Positions 1-7,730 are shown, counted from the stretch's first letter. The stretch: 19,902 nucleotides of DNA from DASQWP01 sp050697555 (GCA_050697555.1 JBOHAD010000044.1:1-19902); one strand, 5' to 3'. Notes: a model not told the origin generated them from the letters alone. Translations and numbers: made by a program.

Positions 1-830
1 ACATGGGCCACGTGAAGCTGATGGGGGCGGTGCAGCCCTTCATCTCGGGAGCTCTGTCCAAGACGGTCAACCTGCCCGAGGAGACCTCGGTCGACGAGGT
101 CTCCGGCCTCTTCCTCGAGGCATGGAAACTCGGCGTCAAGGCGATCGCCATCTACCGCGACAACTGCAAGGTGGCGCAGCCGCTCTCGAAGAAGGCGGCC
201 GACGCCGTCGCCGCGGCGCCCTCGCCGGTGCAGAGGCAGGAGCGTCGCCGCCTACCGGACGACCGCACCGAGATCGGGCGCAAGTTCCAGGTCGGCGAGT
301 ACGAGGGCTACATCCACGTCGGTCTCTACGACGACGGAACCCCCGGCGACATCTTCGTCGACATCGCCAAGGAAGGGACTGCGCTCGCCGGGCTCATGAA
401 CTCGTTCATGATCTCGGTCTCGCTCGGGCTCCAGTACGGCGTGCCGCTCGAGATCTACGTCTCGAAGTTCGCACACATGCGCTTCGAGCCCTCCGGCCTG
501 ACGAACGATCAGGACATCCGCGTCGCCAAGTCGATCGTCGACTACATCTTCCGCTGGCTCGGGAAGAAGTTCCTCGACGCCGACCGGCAGCAGGAGCTCG
601 GGATCCTGAGCCCGGAGGTGCGCCAGCGCCTCGCGCAGGCCCAGGACATCCTCGAGGGCAACGGAGCGGACACGGGCGCCGACGCGGCCCCAGTCGCCAC
701 GCCCGGCCAGACGGCGCTCTTCAACGCCTGGGAGGACGCGGTCGAGTGCGCCAAGTGCGGTGGCCGCATGGTGCGCACGGGCTCGTGCTACACGTGCCGC
801 GACTGCGGCCAGAACACAGGTTGTAGCTAG
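1..830 (+). CDS. nrdJ: Vitamin B12-dependent (class II) ribonucleotide reductase, C-terminal part
   Basis: This is the 3' end of an adenosylcobalamin-dependent ribonucleoside reductase, which makes deoxyribonucleotides for DNA synthesis. The gene enters from outside the window, so its start and the radical/active-site core are not visible. The 275 visible residues begin in the last part of the barrel (VKLMGAVQPFISGALSKTVN, then AIAIYRDNCKVAQPLS near residues 47-62). A TSCPD domain follows at about 81-190 (RRRLPDDRTEIGRKF, EGYIHVGLYDDGTPGDIF, FEPSGLTN, KSIVDYIFRWLG). After an Ala-rich linker comes a cysteine-rich tail with Cys 249, 252, 262, 265, 268 and 274 (CAKCGG...CYTCRDCG), the zinc-ribbon-like end usual in NrdJ, where tail cysteines are thought to re-reduce the active site. 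The stop is at 828-830. No cobalamin riboswitch can be assessed because the upstream side is missing. Identification is secure; only the truncation limits it. Confidence 0.96.
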   Translation, partial: MGHVKLMGAVQPFISGALSKTVNLPEETSVDEVSGLFLEAWKLGVKAIAIYRDNCKVAQPLSKKAADAVAAAPSPVQRQERRRLPDDRTEIGRKFQVGEYEGYIHVGLYDDGTPGDIFVDIAKEGTALAGLMNSFMISVSLGLQYGVPLEIYVSKFAHMRFEPSGLTNDQDIRVAKSIVDYIFRWLGKKFLDADRQQELGILSPEVRQRLAQAQDILEGNGADTGADAAPVATPGQTALFNAWEDAVECAKCGGRMVRTGSCYTCRDCGQNTGCS

Positions 831-933
831 CTGTAAAGCGACATTCAGCGATCGTGGAAACGGCTGCTGTGTGTCACCGAAACGACAATTCGAAAACGCC
901 GGCTGACGAACGATCTCCTGGATAGACAGTCCG

Positions 934-983
934 GTCAGGCGTGGACCCGATCGGTTAGCGGCCGGGTCGCCTTCGATCCTGAC
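934..983. repeat. Nested inverted repeat between nrdJ and the next gene
   Basis: The outer arms are GTCAGG (934-939) and CCTGAC (978-983); the inner arms are GACCCG (944-949) and CGGGTC (963-968). Both pairs are perfect six-base complements with one nested inside the other. The element lies about 100 bp after the nrdJ stop and just upstream of the next gene's putative -10 box. It could be a terminator-like hairpin for nrdJ, without a T tract, or an operator. I cannot tell which. Confidence 0.4.
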
Positions 984-989
984 GGGTAG

Positions 990-995
990 TAGCAT
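990..995 (+). promoter_or_regulatory. Putative -10 box (TAGCAT) for a leaderless gene
   Basis: TAGCAT fits the TAnnnT form of a -10 element and ends 9 bp before the TTG start at 1005. There is no purine-rich ribosome site between the box and the start. The same arrangement occurs before the genes starting at 11077 (+) and 16086 (-). No convincing -35 hexamer is visible. A leaderless message starting with TTG would be unusual, which lowers confidence. Confidence 0.3.
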
Positions 996-1004
996 CGGCG
1001 CGAA

Positions 1005-1385
1005 TTGACCGTCTCAGGCTTCGGCGCCACGTTCCTCCTCGCGTGCACGGGCGGGGTGCTCGCCGAGCTCCTACGTTGGTACAACCTGCGCGAGGCCACA
1101 GAGCTGCCGCAGTACGTTCGGAGCCCGTTCTACTGGGCGCTGACAGCGCTCATGGTGCTCGCCGGCGGATTCGTCGCGGTCCTGTACGGGACCGACTCGA
1201 AGAACGCCATCCTGGTGGTGCAGATCGGGCTCTCGGCGCCGCTCCTGCTGCGTGTTCTCGCCGACCAGAGCCTTCCCGAGGACACGCGCGGCAGGGAATC
1301 GCCGCGCGTGCCGGGCTACGGCCTGGATGCCCCCGCGCAGCCGGATCGCTCGCTCCGGGCGCGCCGCTTCCTCGCCGGGAGGTAG
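1005..1385 (+). CDS. Small three-helix membrane protein of unknown function
   Basis: I do not recognise a named family in this 126-aa protein. Three hydrophobic stretches suggest membrane segments: about residues 4-22 (GFGATFLLACTGGVLAELL), 43-62 (YWALTALMVLAGGFVAVLYG) and 66-85 (NAILVVQIGLSAPLLLRVLA). A polar, Pro/Arg-rich cytoplasmic-looking tail (SLPEDTRGRESPRVPGYG) follows. The start is taken as TTG because an in-frame TAG lies just upstream at 990-992 and TTG is the first available start after it. A later GTG at 1056 would cut into the first helix. No Shine-Dalgarno site is seen. The next gene begins 3 bp after the stop, so the two are almost certainly co-transcribed and may act together. 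Confidence is high that it codes and low for function. Confidence 0.7.
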   Translation: MTVSGFGATFLLACTGGVLAELLRWYNLREATELPQYVRSPFYWALTALMVLAGGFVAVLYGTDSKNAILVVQIGLSAPLLLRVLADQSLPEDTRGRESPRVPGYGLDAPAQPDRSLRARRFLAGR

Positions 1386-1388
1386 CGC

Positions 1389-3002
1389 GTGCCGCTGGCG
1401 TGGATCGCTCGGGCGCTCGGTCGCGGGGCGTCAGCCCAGCCCGCCCTGCTCCGCGAGCAGGGCTTCTACGATGCGGACGCGCAGATCGTCGTCGTCGCCG
1501 GTCCGGACGAGCTCGCCCCGTCGGTGACGGTCGACCATGAAGTCACGCATCTCAACCTCGTACGGCTGAGCGGCCTCGGCCTGCTCGAACAGCTGCTCTC
1601 GTTCGGCCGTTGGCTCGGCCGGGGCTCGGCCGACCCGGAGCTCGAGCCGTGGGAGGCCGATTTCGAGAGCCCGCTCGGCGCCGTTCGAGTCGCCTGCGCC
1701 GGTGTCCACGAGGCGGTCGCGTGGCTGGGAACCGAGATCCAGACCGACGGAATCGAGGATGCGGAGGCCCCGGATGCCTTCCGCGGGGACGTGCGGAGGC
1801 TGCGCGCGCTCGTAGAGTCGGCGGCGGGCCTCGTCGCCGAGGGGCCGGAACGGCTCCACCCGTACCTCAGTGCGGGCGAGGCAATTGGCATCCATGCCCT
1901 TGGCCCGCCCGCACTGGACGAGTTGTTTGCCGCGACCGCCTTCGACGTACCCCATCTTCAGCGGACACTGGGCGGCCGCGCGAACGACCCGCGGGCCCGC
2001 TTCGGGCGCCTGTGCGACGCCTTCGCCGGAACCGACTGGGCGTCGTTCGAGGCGTGGAGCCGCTCGACGTTCAAGGCCGCGCGCACCGCAAACGCCGAGC
2101 CTGTCGACAGCCCCGCCCGCGTGGTCCCAGTCGTCCACCGCGCTCGGCTCGAGTATCGCGCGCTGCAGCTCATCCAGCGCGCGCTCTCGTCCCTCGGCGC
2201 AGGGCGGCCCGCGCCGTCGCTAGAGGAGCTGGAGGTGCGCTGGGGAGCGTTTCAGCTGCTCTTCACGGTGATGCCGGAGCTGGACGTCTACTCCCAAACC
2301 TGCGTCGTCCCGGCGGCGACGGAGCGCGGGTGGCCCGTGTTCCGGGGCGAGGTCACGCCGTTCCAGCTCGACCTAGCCTCGATCCTGGTGGTGTCGCGGA
2401 GCGCCGACCATCGCGCAGGCTACGAGTGGTCGAAGCCGCGCCGGGACGACGGCGTCGCGATCGTCGGCCGGATGGAGCCGCTCCCGAACGTGTTCGAGAC
2501 CTTTGTTTGGGAGACCTCGTTCGACCCGGCCAGGCGCTTCCTGGCGAGCGCCGCGCTGGGTCGCGGCGCCTCCGTCGTCGTCAACGGCGTGGGCTACGAC
2601 GACGAGCAGGGCGACTTCGCCGGATTCCCGCTTCTCGAGGGGATCCCTCACGTCGTCGTCCGGCTCGGCGACTTCCGCTCATTCTGGTTCGGAGCCGCCG
2701 TCGGCGGCGGACGCGGGCTCGCGGGGAGCAGCGTGATCGAGTGGAAGGCGATGCCGTTTCCGATGAACCCGGAGTCCTACTTCGGTTTCATCGTGCTCAA
2801 GGGCGCCGGCCGCGACTGGCCGGTTGTCCTGATGCCGTGCATCGTCGGCAAGTACGAGCGGATCGTGTCCGTCGCCAGGGAGGTCCCGTCGCCGCACGGA
2901 ATCCAGCTGGTCGAGGTGCCGGGCAATCCCTACCAATGGCTCGGCGGCATGAGCCAGGCGGTCATCGACGCCGGACGCGCGTTCGAGAGCGTGTGCACCT
3001 AA
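1389..3002 (+). CDS. 537-aa protein of unknown function with an HEVTH (HExxH-type) motif
   Basis: This large soluble-looking protein has no signal peptide and no clear membrane helix. It starts with GTG three bases after the preceding membrane-protein gene. I do not recognise the family. The notable motif is residues 50-54, HEVTH within VTVDHEVTHLNL, which fits the zinc-binding HExxH pattern of metallopeptidases (two His ligands and a catalytic Glu). A possible third ligand could be a Glu in the GVHEAVAWLGTEIQ segment near residues 105-118, but that is a guess. The C-terminal half is rich in beta-type segments (SVVVNGVGYDDEQGDFAGFP, IPHVVVRLGDFRSFWFG, YFGFIVLKGAGRDWPVVLMP) and could be a separate sensing or structural domain. 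Codon use matches the neighbours. A peptidase role is possible but unproven, since short HExxH matches can occur by chance. Confidence 0.75.
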   Translation: MPLAWIARALGRGASAQPALLREQGFYDADAQIVVVAGPDELAPSVTVDHEVTHLNLVRLSGLGLLEQLLSFGRWLGRGSADPELEPWEADFESPLGAVRVACAGVHEAVAWLGTEIQTDGIEDAEAPDAFRGDVRRLRALVESAAGLVAEGPERLHPYLSAGEAIGIHALGPPALDELFAATAFDVPHLQRTLGGRANDPRARFGRLCDAFAGTDWASFEAWSRSTFKAARTANAEPVDSPARVVPVVHRARLEYRALQLIQRALSSLGAGRPAPSLEELEVRWGAFQLLFTVMPELDVYSQTCVVPAATERGWPVFRGEVTPFQLDLASILVVSRSADHRAGYEWSKPRRDDGVAIVGRMEPLPNVFETFVWETSFDPARRFLASAALGRGASVVVNGVGYDDEQGDFAGFPLLEGIPHVVVRLGDFRSFWFGAAVGGGRGLAGSSVIEWKAMPFPMNPESYFGFIVLKGAGRDWPVVLMPCIVGKYERIVSVAREVPSPHGIQLVEVPGNPYQWLGGMSQAVIDAGRAFESVCT

Positions 3003-3310
3003 GTCGCCCGCAGAGCGCCGGGATCGAGGGGGCCGCGTCGAGCCCCGCCGAAACGCTCTTGCACGAGACCGACCTGGAGGCGGCGTTCTGCCGCTAGGAC
3101 AGCACACGCAGGCAGGATGAGAGTCAGCGACCGCACGAAACCCTGAGTCGGCATCTCGCACTCACGCTTTAGCCGTCTTGCAGCCTTGCCACCTGAGCCA
3201 TGCTGCTCAGACGGTAGCTCCACGCGCCTTGTCTTGAATGGCGCCCCTTGGGGTGGTATCACCCGTCGAACGAGCATCGCCACCGCATAGGGGGTTCGAG
3301 AGGAGGCGGC
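3003..3310. other. 308-bp gap without a supported gene
   Basis: No open frame here has convincing coding character; the frames that cross it look like out-of-frame reading of the flanking genes. It contains a small perfect hairpin, CTGAGC (3193-3198) and GCTCAG (3205-3210) with a six-base loop, and a promoter candidate for the next gene listed separately. The middle (about 3150-3240) has visibly lower G+C than the genes on either side. Confidence 0.6.
3234..3262 (+). promoter_or_regulatory. Promoter candidate for the secreted-protein gene at 3311
   Basis: TTGAAT (3234-3239) and TATCAC (3257-3262) are separated by exactly 17 bp. Each matches the housekeeping consensus (TTGACA / TATAAT) at four of six positions. 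Transcription would begin near 3269, giving a leader of about 40 bases that includes the strong AGGAGG site before the ATG at 3311. This is the best two-box promoter in the left half of the window. Confidence 0.5.
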
Positions 3311-3781
3311 ATGGCCACACGACGAATCATCGCGTGGGTGGTGTGCGTCTTGGCCCTCGCGGCTCTCGCCGCGCCTGGTGCCACAGCAGGTAAGCCGACG
3401 ATCGAGCGCTTCGACGTCGACGAGACGGCACCGGACGATTTCCTGACGGAGGCCTGCGGCGTCGACGTCACGACACATGCGAAGGGCCACGTGATCCTTC
3501 GGACGTTCTCGGGCGGGGGGACGGGGCGGGCGGAGCTTCGAACGCTCAACATTCGCCTCACTGCAACGGCGGATGGCAACTCCTATGTGTTCCGGGATGT
3601 GGGCGCGGATCTGGTCCGCGTCGAGCCGGACGGCACGGCCATCCTGATGATCATCGGTCAGGTTCCGTTCTCCTTCACCGGAGTTCTGAAGATCGATCTC
3701 GAAACCGGTGAGGTGATCCTCGAGCCACAACACAGCCTCGAAGGGCGTGTCGAGGAGGCTTGCGCGGTCCTGACGGCCTGA
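3311..3781 (+). CDS. Secreted protein of unknown function
   Basis: This is a 156-aa protein with a classic Sec signal peptide: MATRRIIAWVV, a hydrophobic core (VCVLALAALAA), then a PGATAG cleavage region near residue 26. The mature part has two cysteines (EACGVDV and EEACAVL) that could form a disulfide. It looks all-beta, with alternating short strands (VILRTFSGGGTG, LNIRLTATADGNSYVFRDVG, TAILMIIGQVPFSFTGVLKIDLETGEVIL). The ATG at 3311 is chosen over an in-frame upstream start because AGGAGG lies at 3301-3306 directly before it and the signal peptide begins there. It is probably transcribed alone from the promoter at 3234-3262. No domain name is recognised. Its function outside the cell is unknown. 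Confidence 0.8.
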   Translation: MATRRIIAWVVCVLALAALAAPGATAGKPTIERFDVDETAPDDFLTEACGVDVTTHAKGHVILRTFSGGGTGRAELRTLNIRLTATADGNSYVFRDVGADLVRVEPDGTAILMIIGQVPFSFTGVLKIDLETGEVILEPQHSLEGRVEEACAVLTA

Positions 3782-4108
3782 CGCGGCGTGTGAACAGGAT
3801 GAGGGCAGACGCGGTGACGCTGACCGTCGCCGTCATTCCGCCGAAGCCGGGGACCGACGTAGAGGCGCTCCAGTGAGAAGTCACAGGTAGATCAGGCCGG
3901 GCGCAGAGACGCACCCGTTTCGCTGGACGCGTGTTTGGCCCGCGGACGCGCAAGCTGGCGTCATCGCCTCATGCGACGTCGCGCCGGTGACATCCGCGAG
4001 ACCGGACGGCCAGCCCGAGAATCCCCGAGCGCTTCCTCTCTACGCCCGAGCTTGCGAACACGGGTGCACGAAGCCAGTTGTGCTCGTCGCCGGTCGGCCT
4101 ACTCAGTG

Positions 4109-4118
4109 CGGTTAACCG
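4109..4118. promoter_or_regulatory. Palindrome CGGTTAACCG, possible operator of the exporter gene
   Basis: This is a perfect 10-bp palindrome 100 bp upstream of the exporter start, in a GC-rich stretch where a TTAA core stands out. DHA2 exporters are commonly controlled by TetR- or MarR-type repressors that bind palindromes. No regulator gene is adjacent here, so a trans-acting one would be needed. Confidence 0.3.
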
Positions 4119-4170
4119 AACCCCGGTCCTCGCGCTACCCACCGCCCGGAATGCCCCTCGCGTCGGCAGC

Positions 4171-4189
4171 GTTCAGTAATCCCATGAAC
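4171..4189. promoter_or_regulatory. Inverted repeat GTTCA-N9-TGAAC before the exporter
   Basis: Two perfect five-base arms are separated by nine bases and end 28 bp before the exporter ATG. The position would place it in the 5' leader or overlapping the promoter. The arms are short, so this could be chance. Confidence 0.2.
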
Positions 4190-4217
4190 CAGAAGCACAG
4201 AGATCCCAGGGAGGCTC

Positions 4218-5663
4218 ATGACTGACACGATGGCGGATCCCAGGCGCTGGAAGGCGCTCGCAGTCCTTGGCATCGCGTACCTCATGGTCGTGCTCGACGT
4301 GTCGATCGTGAACGTCGCGCTGCCCTCGATTCAGACCGATCTCGGGTTCACGACCGAGGACCTCCAGTGGGTCATCTCAGGTTACGCGCTCACCTTCGGC
4401 GGCTTCCTGCTGCTCGGAGGGCGCGTAGGCGATCTGCTCGGGCGGCGCATGCTCTTCATGGTGGGGCTCGGCCTCTTCCTCGCCACCTCGCTGCTCGCCG
4501 GGCTCTCGACCTCGTCCGAGATGCTCATCGTCGCGCGGCTCCTCCAGGGTGCCGCCGGCGCGATCCTCTCGCCGTCCGTGTTCTCGATCGTCACGGTGAC
4601 GTTCGCGGAGGGTGCTGAGCGGAACAAGGCGCTCGGGATCCTCGGCGGGATCGCCGGGTCCGGCGCGGCGATCGGCGTGCTCCTGGGCGGCGTCCTCACC
4701 GAGTACGTCGGCTGGCAGTGGATCTTCTTCGTCAACATCCCGATCGCGGCTGCCACGCTTGCCCTTGTGCCGCGCTACGTGCGCGAGAGTCGGGCGGAGG
4801 GCCTGAGGCGGCACTTCGACTCGTTCGGCGCGGTCACGGTCACCGCGAGCCTCGTGCTCCTCGCCTTCGGGCTCACGCAGGCGAACCGGGTTGGCTGGGG
4901 CTCGGCGCAGACGATCGGCGTCTTCATCGGCTCGGCCGTCCTCATGGCGGTCTTCCTCTGGAACGAGACGCGCTCGCAGTCGCCGCTCGTCCCGCTCGGG
5001 ATCTTCCGCCGGCGCACGCTCACCGGCGCGAACCTGGTCGGGCTCGGCCTCGGGACGATGATCTTCGGGATGTTCTTCCTGCTCTCGCTCTACATGCAGC
5101 AGGTGCTCGGCTACTCGGCGCTGAAGACCGGCTTCGGCTATCTCGCGGTCGCGCTCACGGTCGTAGTCGCCGCGGCCATCTCGCAGGCCTTCGTGACGCG
5201 GCTCGGCGTCAAGCCGGTCCTCGTGATTGGCATGGCGCTGCTGGGCGTCGGCCTCGTGTACTTCGCACAGGTCTCGGTCGGCGGCTCCTACGTCGGCGAC
5301 CTCCTGCCCGGCTTCCTCATCATTGGCGTGGGGATGGGCTTCTCCTTCGTGCCGATCTCGATCGCCGCGCTCGCCGGCGTGCAGGGCCCGGAGGCGGGCC
5401 TCGCGTCCGGGCTCATCAACACGAGCCAGCAGATCGGCGGCGCGCTCGGGCTCGCGCTTCTGACGACCGTTGCGACGACGCATACCTCGAGCGCCCTCGA
5501 CTCGGGGACGGCGAGGCCGGAGGCGCTCACCGAGGGCTTCAGCCTCGGCTTCTGGGTCGCGGCCGGCTTCGCGCTCGTCGCGCTCGTGACAACGCTGGTC
5601 GTCCTCCGCCAAGAGGACCTGCCGGCCGTCCGCGCCGAGGCGGCGCCCGCCCCGGCCGGATAG
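4218..5663 (+). CDS. MFS drug exporter, DHA2 (EmrB/QacA) family, 14 helices
   Basis: This 481-aa inner-membrane proton antiporter is of the type that expels drugs or other hydrophobic compounds. TM1 carries the family signature LDVSIVNVALPSI (residues 26-38, with Asp27). Motif A, GGRVGDLLGRR (67-77), follows between TM2 and TM3. The motif C-like antiporter helix is in TM5 (SGAAIGVLLGGVLTEYVGW), then FFVNIPIAAATLALVPRYVRESR. The length and number of hydrophobic segments fit 14 helices, and the C-terminus (EDLPAVRAEAAPAPAG) is short and cytoplasmic. The ATG at 4218 has GGGAGG just upstream (about 4209-4214). It is a single-gene unit with a long upstream gap holding possible operators and a 12-bp hairpin after the stop. 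The substrate cannot be deduced from sequence. Confidence 0.92.
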   Translation: MTDTMADPRRWKALAVLGIAYLMVVLDVSIVNVALPSIQTDLGFTTEDLQWVISGYALTFGGFLLLGGRVGDLLGRRMLFMVGLGLFLATSLLAGLSTSSEMLIVARLLQGAAGAILSPSVFSIVTVTFAEGAERNKALGILGGIAGSGAAIGVLLGGVLTEYVGWQWIFFVNIPIAAATLALVPRYVRESRAEGLRRHFDSFGAVTVTASLVLLAFGLTQANRVGWGSAQTIGVFIGSAVLMAVFLWNETRSQSPLVPLGIFRRRTLTGANLVGLGLGTMIFGMFFLLSLYMQQVLGYSALKTGFGYLAVALTVVVAAAISQAFVTRLGVKPVLVIGMALLGVGLVYFAQVSVGGSYVGDLLPGFLIIGVGMGFSFVPISIAALAGVQGPEAGLASGLINTSQQIGGALGLALLTTVATTHTSSALDSGTARPEALTEGFSLGFWVAAGFALVALVTTLVVLRQEDLPAVRAEAAPAPAG

Positions 5664-5674
5664 CTCTCCGTGTA

Positions 5675-5701
5675 GGGAGCGGCCGCTTGGCGGCCGCTCC
5701 C
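5675..5701 (+). terminator. Perfect 12-bp hairpin after the exporter gene
   Basis: The arms GGGAGCGGCCGC (5675-5686) and GCGGCCGCTCCC (5690-5701) are perfectly complementary with a three-base loop. The hairpin starts 12 bp after the exporter stop. No T tract follows, as is common for terminators of high-GC actinobacteria. Confidence 0.75.
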
Positions 5702-5794
5702 GGCTTGGCCCGGAAGGCGCTCCCGGGCGTCCGTGAACGATCGCGACCCTGCGCCGGTCTAACGGCCAGGAGCATTCGACAGGGAGAGGAACGG

Positions 5795-6061
5795 ATGATG
5801 CGAGCCGACGGAAGGCCGATGACGCTGATTCGAGCAATCAAGCACGGATGCTGGGAAGCCGCCGGCATGGCGCACCAGCTCGACGGCGATCTCCTTCCGG
5901 ACGAGTGTCCGTTCGGCGGTCTCTCCTCCAGTCGAGTCTGGGAGGGCCTACGCGACCTCCAGTTCGCCTATCAGGAACGCGACCCGGGCTGGCGTGAGAT
6001 CCCCCTCGAGTTCGAGCGGCTCGCGCGGGCGCTTCCCAGCCTCGTGGCTCTCGGAGCCTGA
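5795..6061 (+). CDS. Small protein of unknown function (88 aa)
   Basis: This is an 88-aa soluble protein that I do not recognise. It starts at ATG 5795 (a second ATG follows at 5798) with AGGGAGAGGA at 5781-5790 as ribosome site. Key features are two cysteines (HGCWEAAG and DECPFGG) and a conserved-looking aromatic segment (SSRVWEGLRDLQFAYQERDPGW). A helical C-terminus follows (IPLEFERLARALPSLVALGA). It follows the exporter's terminator hairpin, so it probably has its own promoter. Codon third positions are mostly G or C but less extreme than in its neighbours. The good ribosome site and ordinary composition support a real gene; function unknown. Confidence 0.6.
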   Translation: MMRADGRPMTLIRAIKHGCWEAAGMAHQLDGDLLPDECPFGGLSSSRVWEGLRDLQFAYQERDPGWREIPLEFERLARALPSLVALGA

Positions 6062-6138
6062 GCAAGTTCCCCGGCCGAGCTTTAGGGTTTCCGGTCCGAA
6101 GACCCCGATCAGCAACCTCGACAGGGGGAGGATTGGCG

Positions 6139-7272
6139 ATGGTGCTGGGCAGCAGGTCATTTCGGCGGCTCGCGATCGCCGTCGCGCTCACGGCGGCTGC
6201 CGTCGCCGTGTCGCCGACCGCGGCGGCGCCCGACCGCGCGAAGACTCCCGCTCTCGAGTTCCTCGGCGAGGAGGTCATCCCGACCGGGACGACGTTCGCC
6301 GGCACCCAGGTCGGCGGGCTCTCGAGCATCGCCTACGACGAGGATCGGAACGTCTTCTACGTGATCTCGGACGATCCGAGCCAGTTCCAGCCGGCGCGCT
6401 TCTACACGATCGCCGTCGATGTTTCCGACGGGACGCTGGACGACGGTGACGTCGATTTCCTCGACGTCACGACCATCACCGGCCCCGACGGGCTGCCGTT
6501 TGCGCCGCTCTCCCTCGACCCGGAGGGGATTGCTCTCACGAAGGACGACGAGCTCGTCATCACCTCGGAGGGCTTCTCCAACCGCCTGATCGACCCCTGG
6601 ATCCGTCTCTTCGAGCTCGACGGCGCGCACATCGGCGAGCTCCCTCTGCCCGACGCCTTCCGGCCGAACGCGGCCGGCACTCGCGGCGTCCGCCTCAACC
6701 TCGGCTTCGAGAGCGCCGCGACCGCGCCGAACGGTCGCTTCCTCTTCTCCGGCACGGAGGGCGCGCTCGTCCAGGACGGGCCCGCAGCGAGCCTCACGGC
6801 CACCAGCCCGGCGCGGCTCCTCCGCTACAACCTCCAGACCCGCCGGCTCGACCGCCAGTACGTCTACGTCACCGACCGGATCGCCGAGCCGCCGGTTCCG
6901 CCGACGAACTTCGCGGTCAACGGGCTCGTCGAGCTGCTGCCGCTCAACAACCAGTTCCTGCTCTCGATGGAGCGCTCGTTCTCGGTCGGCGCGCCCGGCA
7001 CGGGCAACACGATCAAGCTCTACATCGTCGCTCTTCCGGGTGCGACGAACGTCAACGGCCTACACAGCCTCGCGGGCGCGCACGAACGCGTCCGGCCGGC
7101 GAGGAAGACCCTCCTGCTCGATCTCGACGCTCTCGGGATCCCGCTGGACAACGTCGAGGGGATGGCCTTCGGCCCCGATCTCCCCGACGGGCGCCGCTCC
7201 CTCCTCCTCGTCAGCGACAACAACTTCAGCCCGATCCAGTTCACGCAGTTTCTGCTCTTCGCCGTCAGTTAG
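6139..7272 (+). CDS. Secreted esterase-like / phytase-like beta-propeller protein
   Basis: This 377-aa protein resembles the 'esterase-like activity of phytase' family (Pfam Phytase-like). Typical features are GLSSIAYDEDRNVFYVISDDP early on, DPEGIALTKDDELVITSEG in the middle, GTRGVRLNLGFESAATAPNGRFLFSGTEGAL, then GLVELLPLNNQFLLSMERSF and VEGMAFGPDLPDGRRSLLLVSDNNFSP near the end. The family is predicted to form a calcium-binding propeller, usually secreted. The N-terminus (GSRSFRRLAIAVALTAAAVAVSPTAAAP) is a signal peptide. ATG 6139 is preferred over TTG 6133 because the AGGGGGAGG site at 6122-6130 is better spaced from it. It is an isolated gene. The actual substrate, phosphate ester or other, is unknown for most members. 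Confidence 0.85.
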   Translation: MVLGSRSFRRLAIAVALTAAAVAVSPTAAAPDRAKTPALEFLGEEVIPTGTTFAGTQVGGLSSIAYDEDRNVFYVISDDPSQFQPARFYTIAVDVSDGTLDDGDVDFLDVTTITGPDGLPFAPLSLDPEGIALTKDDELVITSEGFSNRLIDPWIRLFELDGAHIGELPLPDAFRPNAAGTRGVRLNLGFESAATAPNGRFLFSGTEGALVQDGPAASLTATSPARLLRYNLQTRRLDRQYVYVTDRIAEPPVPPTNFAVNGLVELLPLNNQFLLSMERSFSVGAPGTGNTIKLYIVALPGATNVNGLHSLAGAHERVRPARKTLLLDLDALGIPLDNVEGMAFGPDLPDGRRSLLLVSDNNFSPIQFTQFLLFAVS

Positions 7273-7316
7273 CTGTCGCGCACGTCCGACCCGGGCTGAC
7301 CCCGGCTCGTGTCCGT

Positions 7317-7343
7317 GGCATCGAGCGGGTCCCGCTCCATGCC
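7317..7343. terminator. Bidirectional hairpin between convergent genes
   Basis: GGCAT then GAGCGG (7317-7328, with one unpaired C at 7322) pair with CCGCTC then ATGCC (7332-7343, with one unpaired C at 7338). The result is an 11-bp stem with a C-C mismatch and a three-base loop. It lies between the stop of the phytase-like gene (7272, +) and the stop of the small membrane-protein gene (7393, -), and could serve both. Confidence 0.5.
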
Positions 7344-7392
7344 GACCCTGACGGTGCTCGCTCGCCGTCGCGTCGCCCTGGCCCGCGCGCGA

Positions 7393-7650
7393 TCAGCTCC
7401 GCTTGCGGCGCAAAAGCCGCGCCCCGACCGACGCCAAGGCCGCCGCAAAGACGCCGAGGATCGCGGCCGCCAACCATCCGCGAACGTGCTCGATCGCGTA
7501 GAACGAAGCGTATTGCGGCTCATCGTCAGCGACCTCGTAGGCCACCAAGTAGAGGGCGATCAAGCCGAACGGCATCGCAGCCAGGATCATCATGATGCCG
7601 AGTGCGGCCCGCACGCGGCGATTCTCGCCGTTTCGCCTCGAAGTCGGCAA
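7393..7650 (-). CDS. Small two-helix membrane protein
   Basis: This is an 85-aa protein with two clear hydrophobic helices, ALGIMMILAAMPFGLIALYLVAYEV (about 16-40) and RGWLAAAILGVFAAALASVGARLL (about 57-80). They are joined by a short acidic, aromatic loop (ADDEPQYASFYAIEH), and the protein ends in RRKRS. The charge pattern suggests both ends face the cytoplasm. The start is uncertain. TTG at 7650 has a perfect AGGAGGG immediately upstream, but the spacing is only about 2 bases. A GTG at 7614 would give a 73-aa form that keeps both helices. No family recognised. It stands alone, convergent with the phytase-like gene. Confidence 0.6.
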   Translation of the reverse strand: MPTSRRNGENRRVRAALGIMMILAAMPFGLIALYLVAYEVADDEPQYASFYAIEHVRGWLAAAILGVFAAALASVGARLLRRKRS

Positions 7651-7692
7651 TCCCTCCTAGGAGCCGCCGGACCGAGACGTACTCCAGTCCGG

Positions 7693-7730
7693 CTCGTCGG
7701 CGGGGGCGAGCGTTCTCCCACCCCGACGAG
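7693..7730. repeat. Inverted repeat in the divergent gap 7651-7919
   Basis: CTCGTCGG (7693-7700) and CCGACGAG (7723-7730) are perfect eight-base complements, with a G-rich then C-rich inner part that can pair further. It lies in the 269-bp gap between a leftward membrane-protein gene and the rightward PLP-enzyme gene. It may be a leader structure of the leftward gene. No clear promoter boxes are visible in this gap. Confidence 0.35.

Larger units (their letters stand above)
3782..4217. other. 436-bp gap upstream of the MFS exporter
   Basis: I see no supported gene. The short frames here (for example 3935-4225) are Arg/Ser-rich, start without a ribosome site and look non-coding. The right half contains two small inverted repeats listed separately (4109-4118 and 4171-4189) that may be regulatory sites for the exporter. 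No clear -35/-10 pair with good matches is visible, and there is no obvious terminator after the secreted-protein gene. Confidence 0.55.

Noticed and set aside
252..995. 247-codon - strand frame over the nrdJ end
   Set aside because: Antisense shadow of nrdJ; the product is Val/Arg/Asp-rich without recognisable domain.
3935..4225. 96-codon frame in the gap before the exporter
   Set aside because: Arg/Ser-rich product, no ribosome site, and it overlaps the exporter start; coding evidence is lacking.
4377..5837. 486-codon open frame on the - strand opposite the MFS exporter
   Set aside because: The product is an Arg/Glu/Asp/His-rich string typical of the antisense of a membrane protein, and the + strand exporter is certain.
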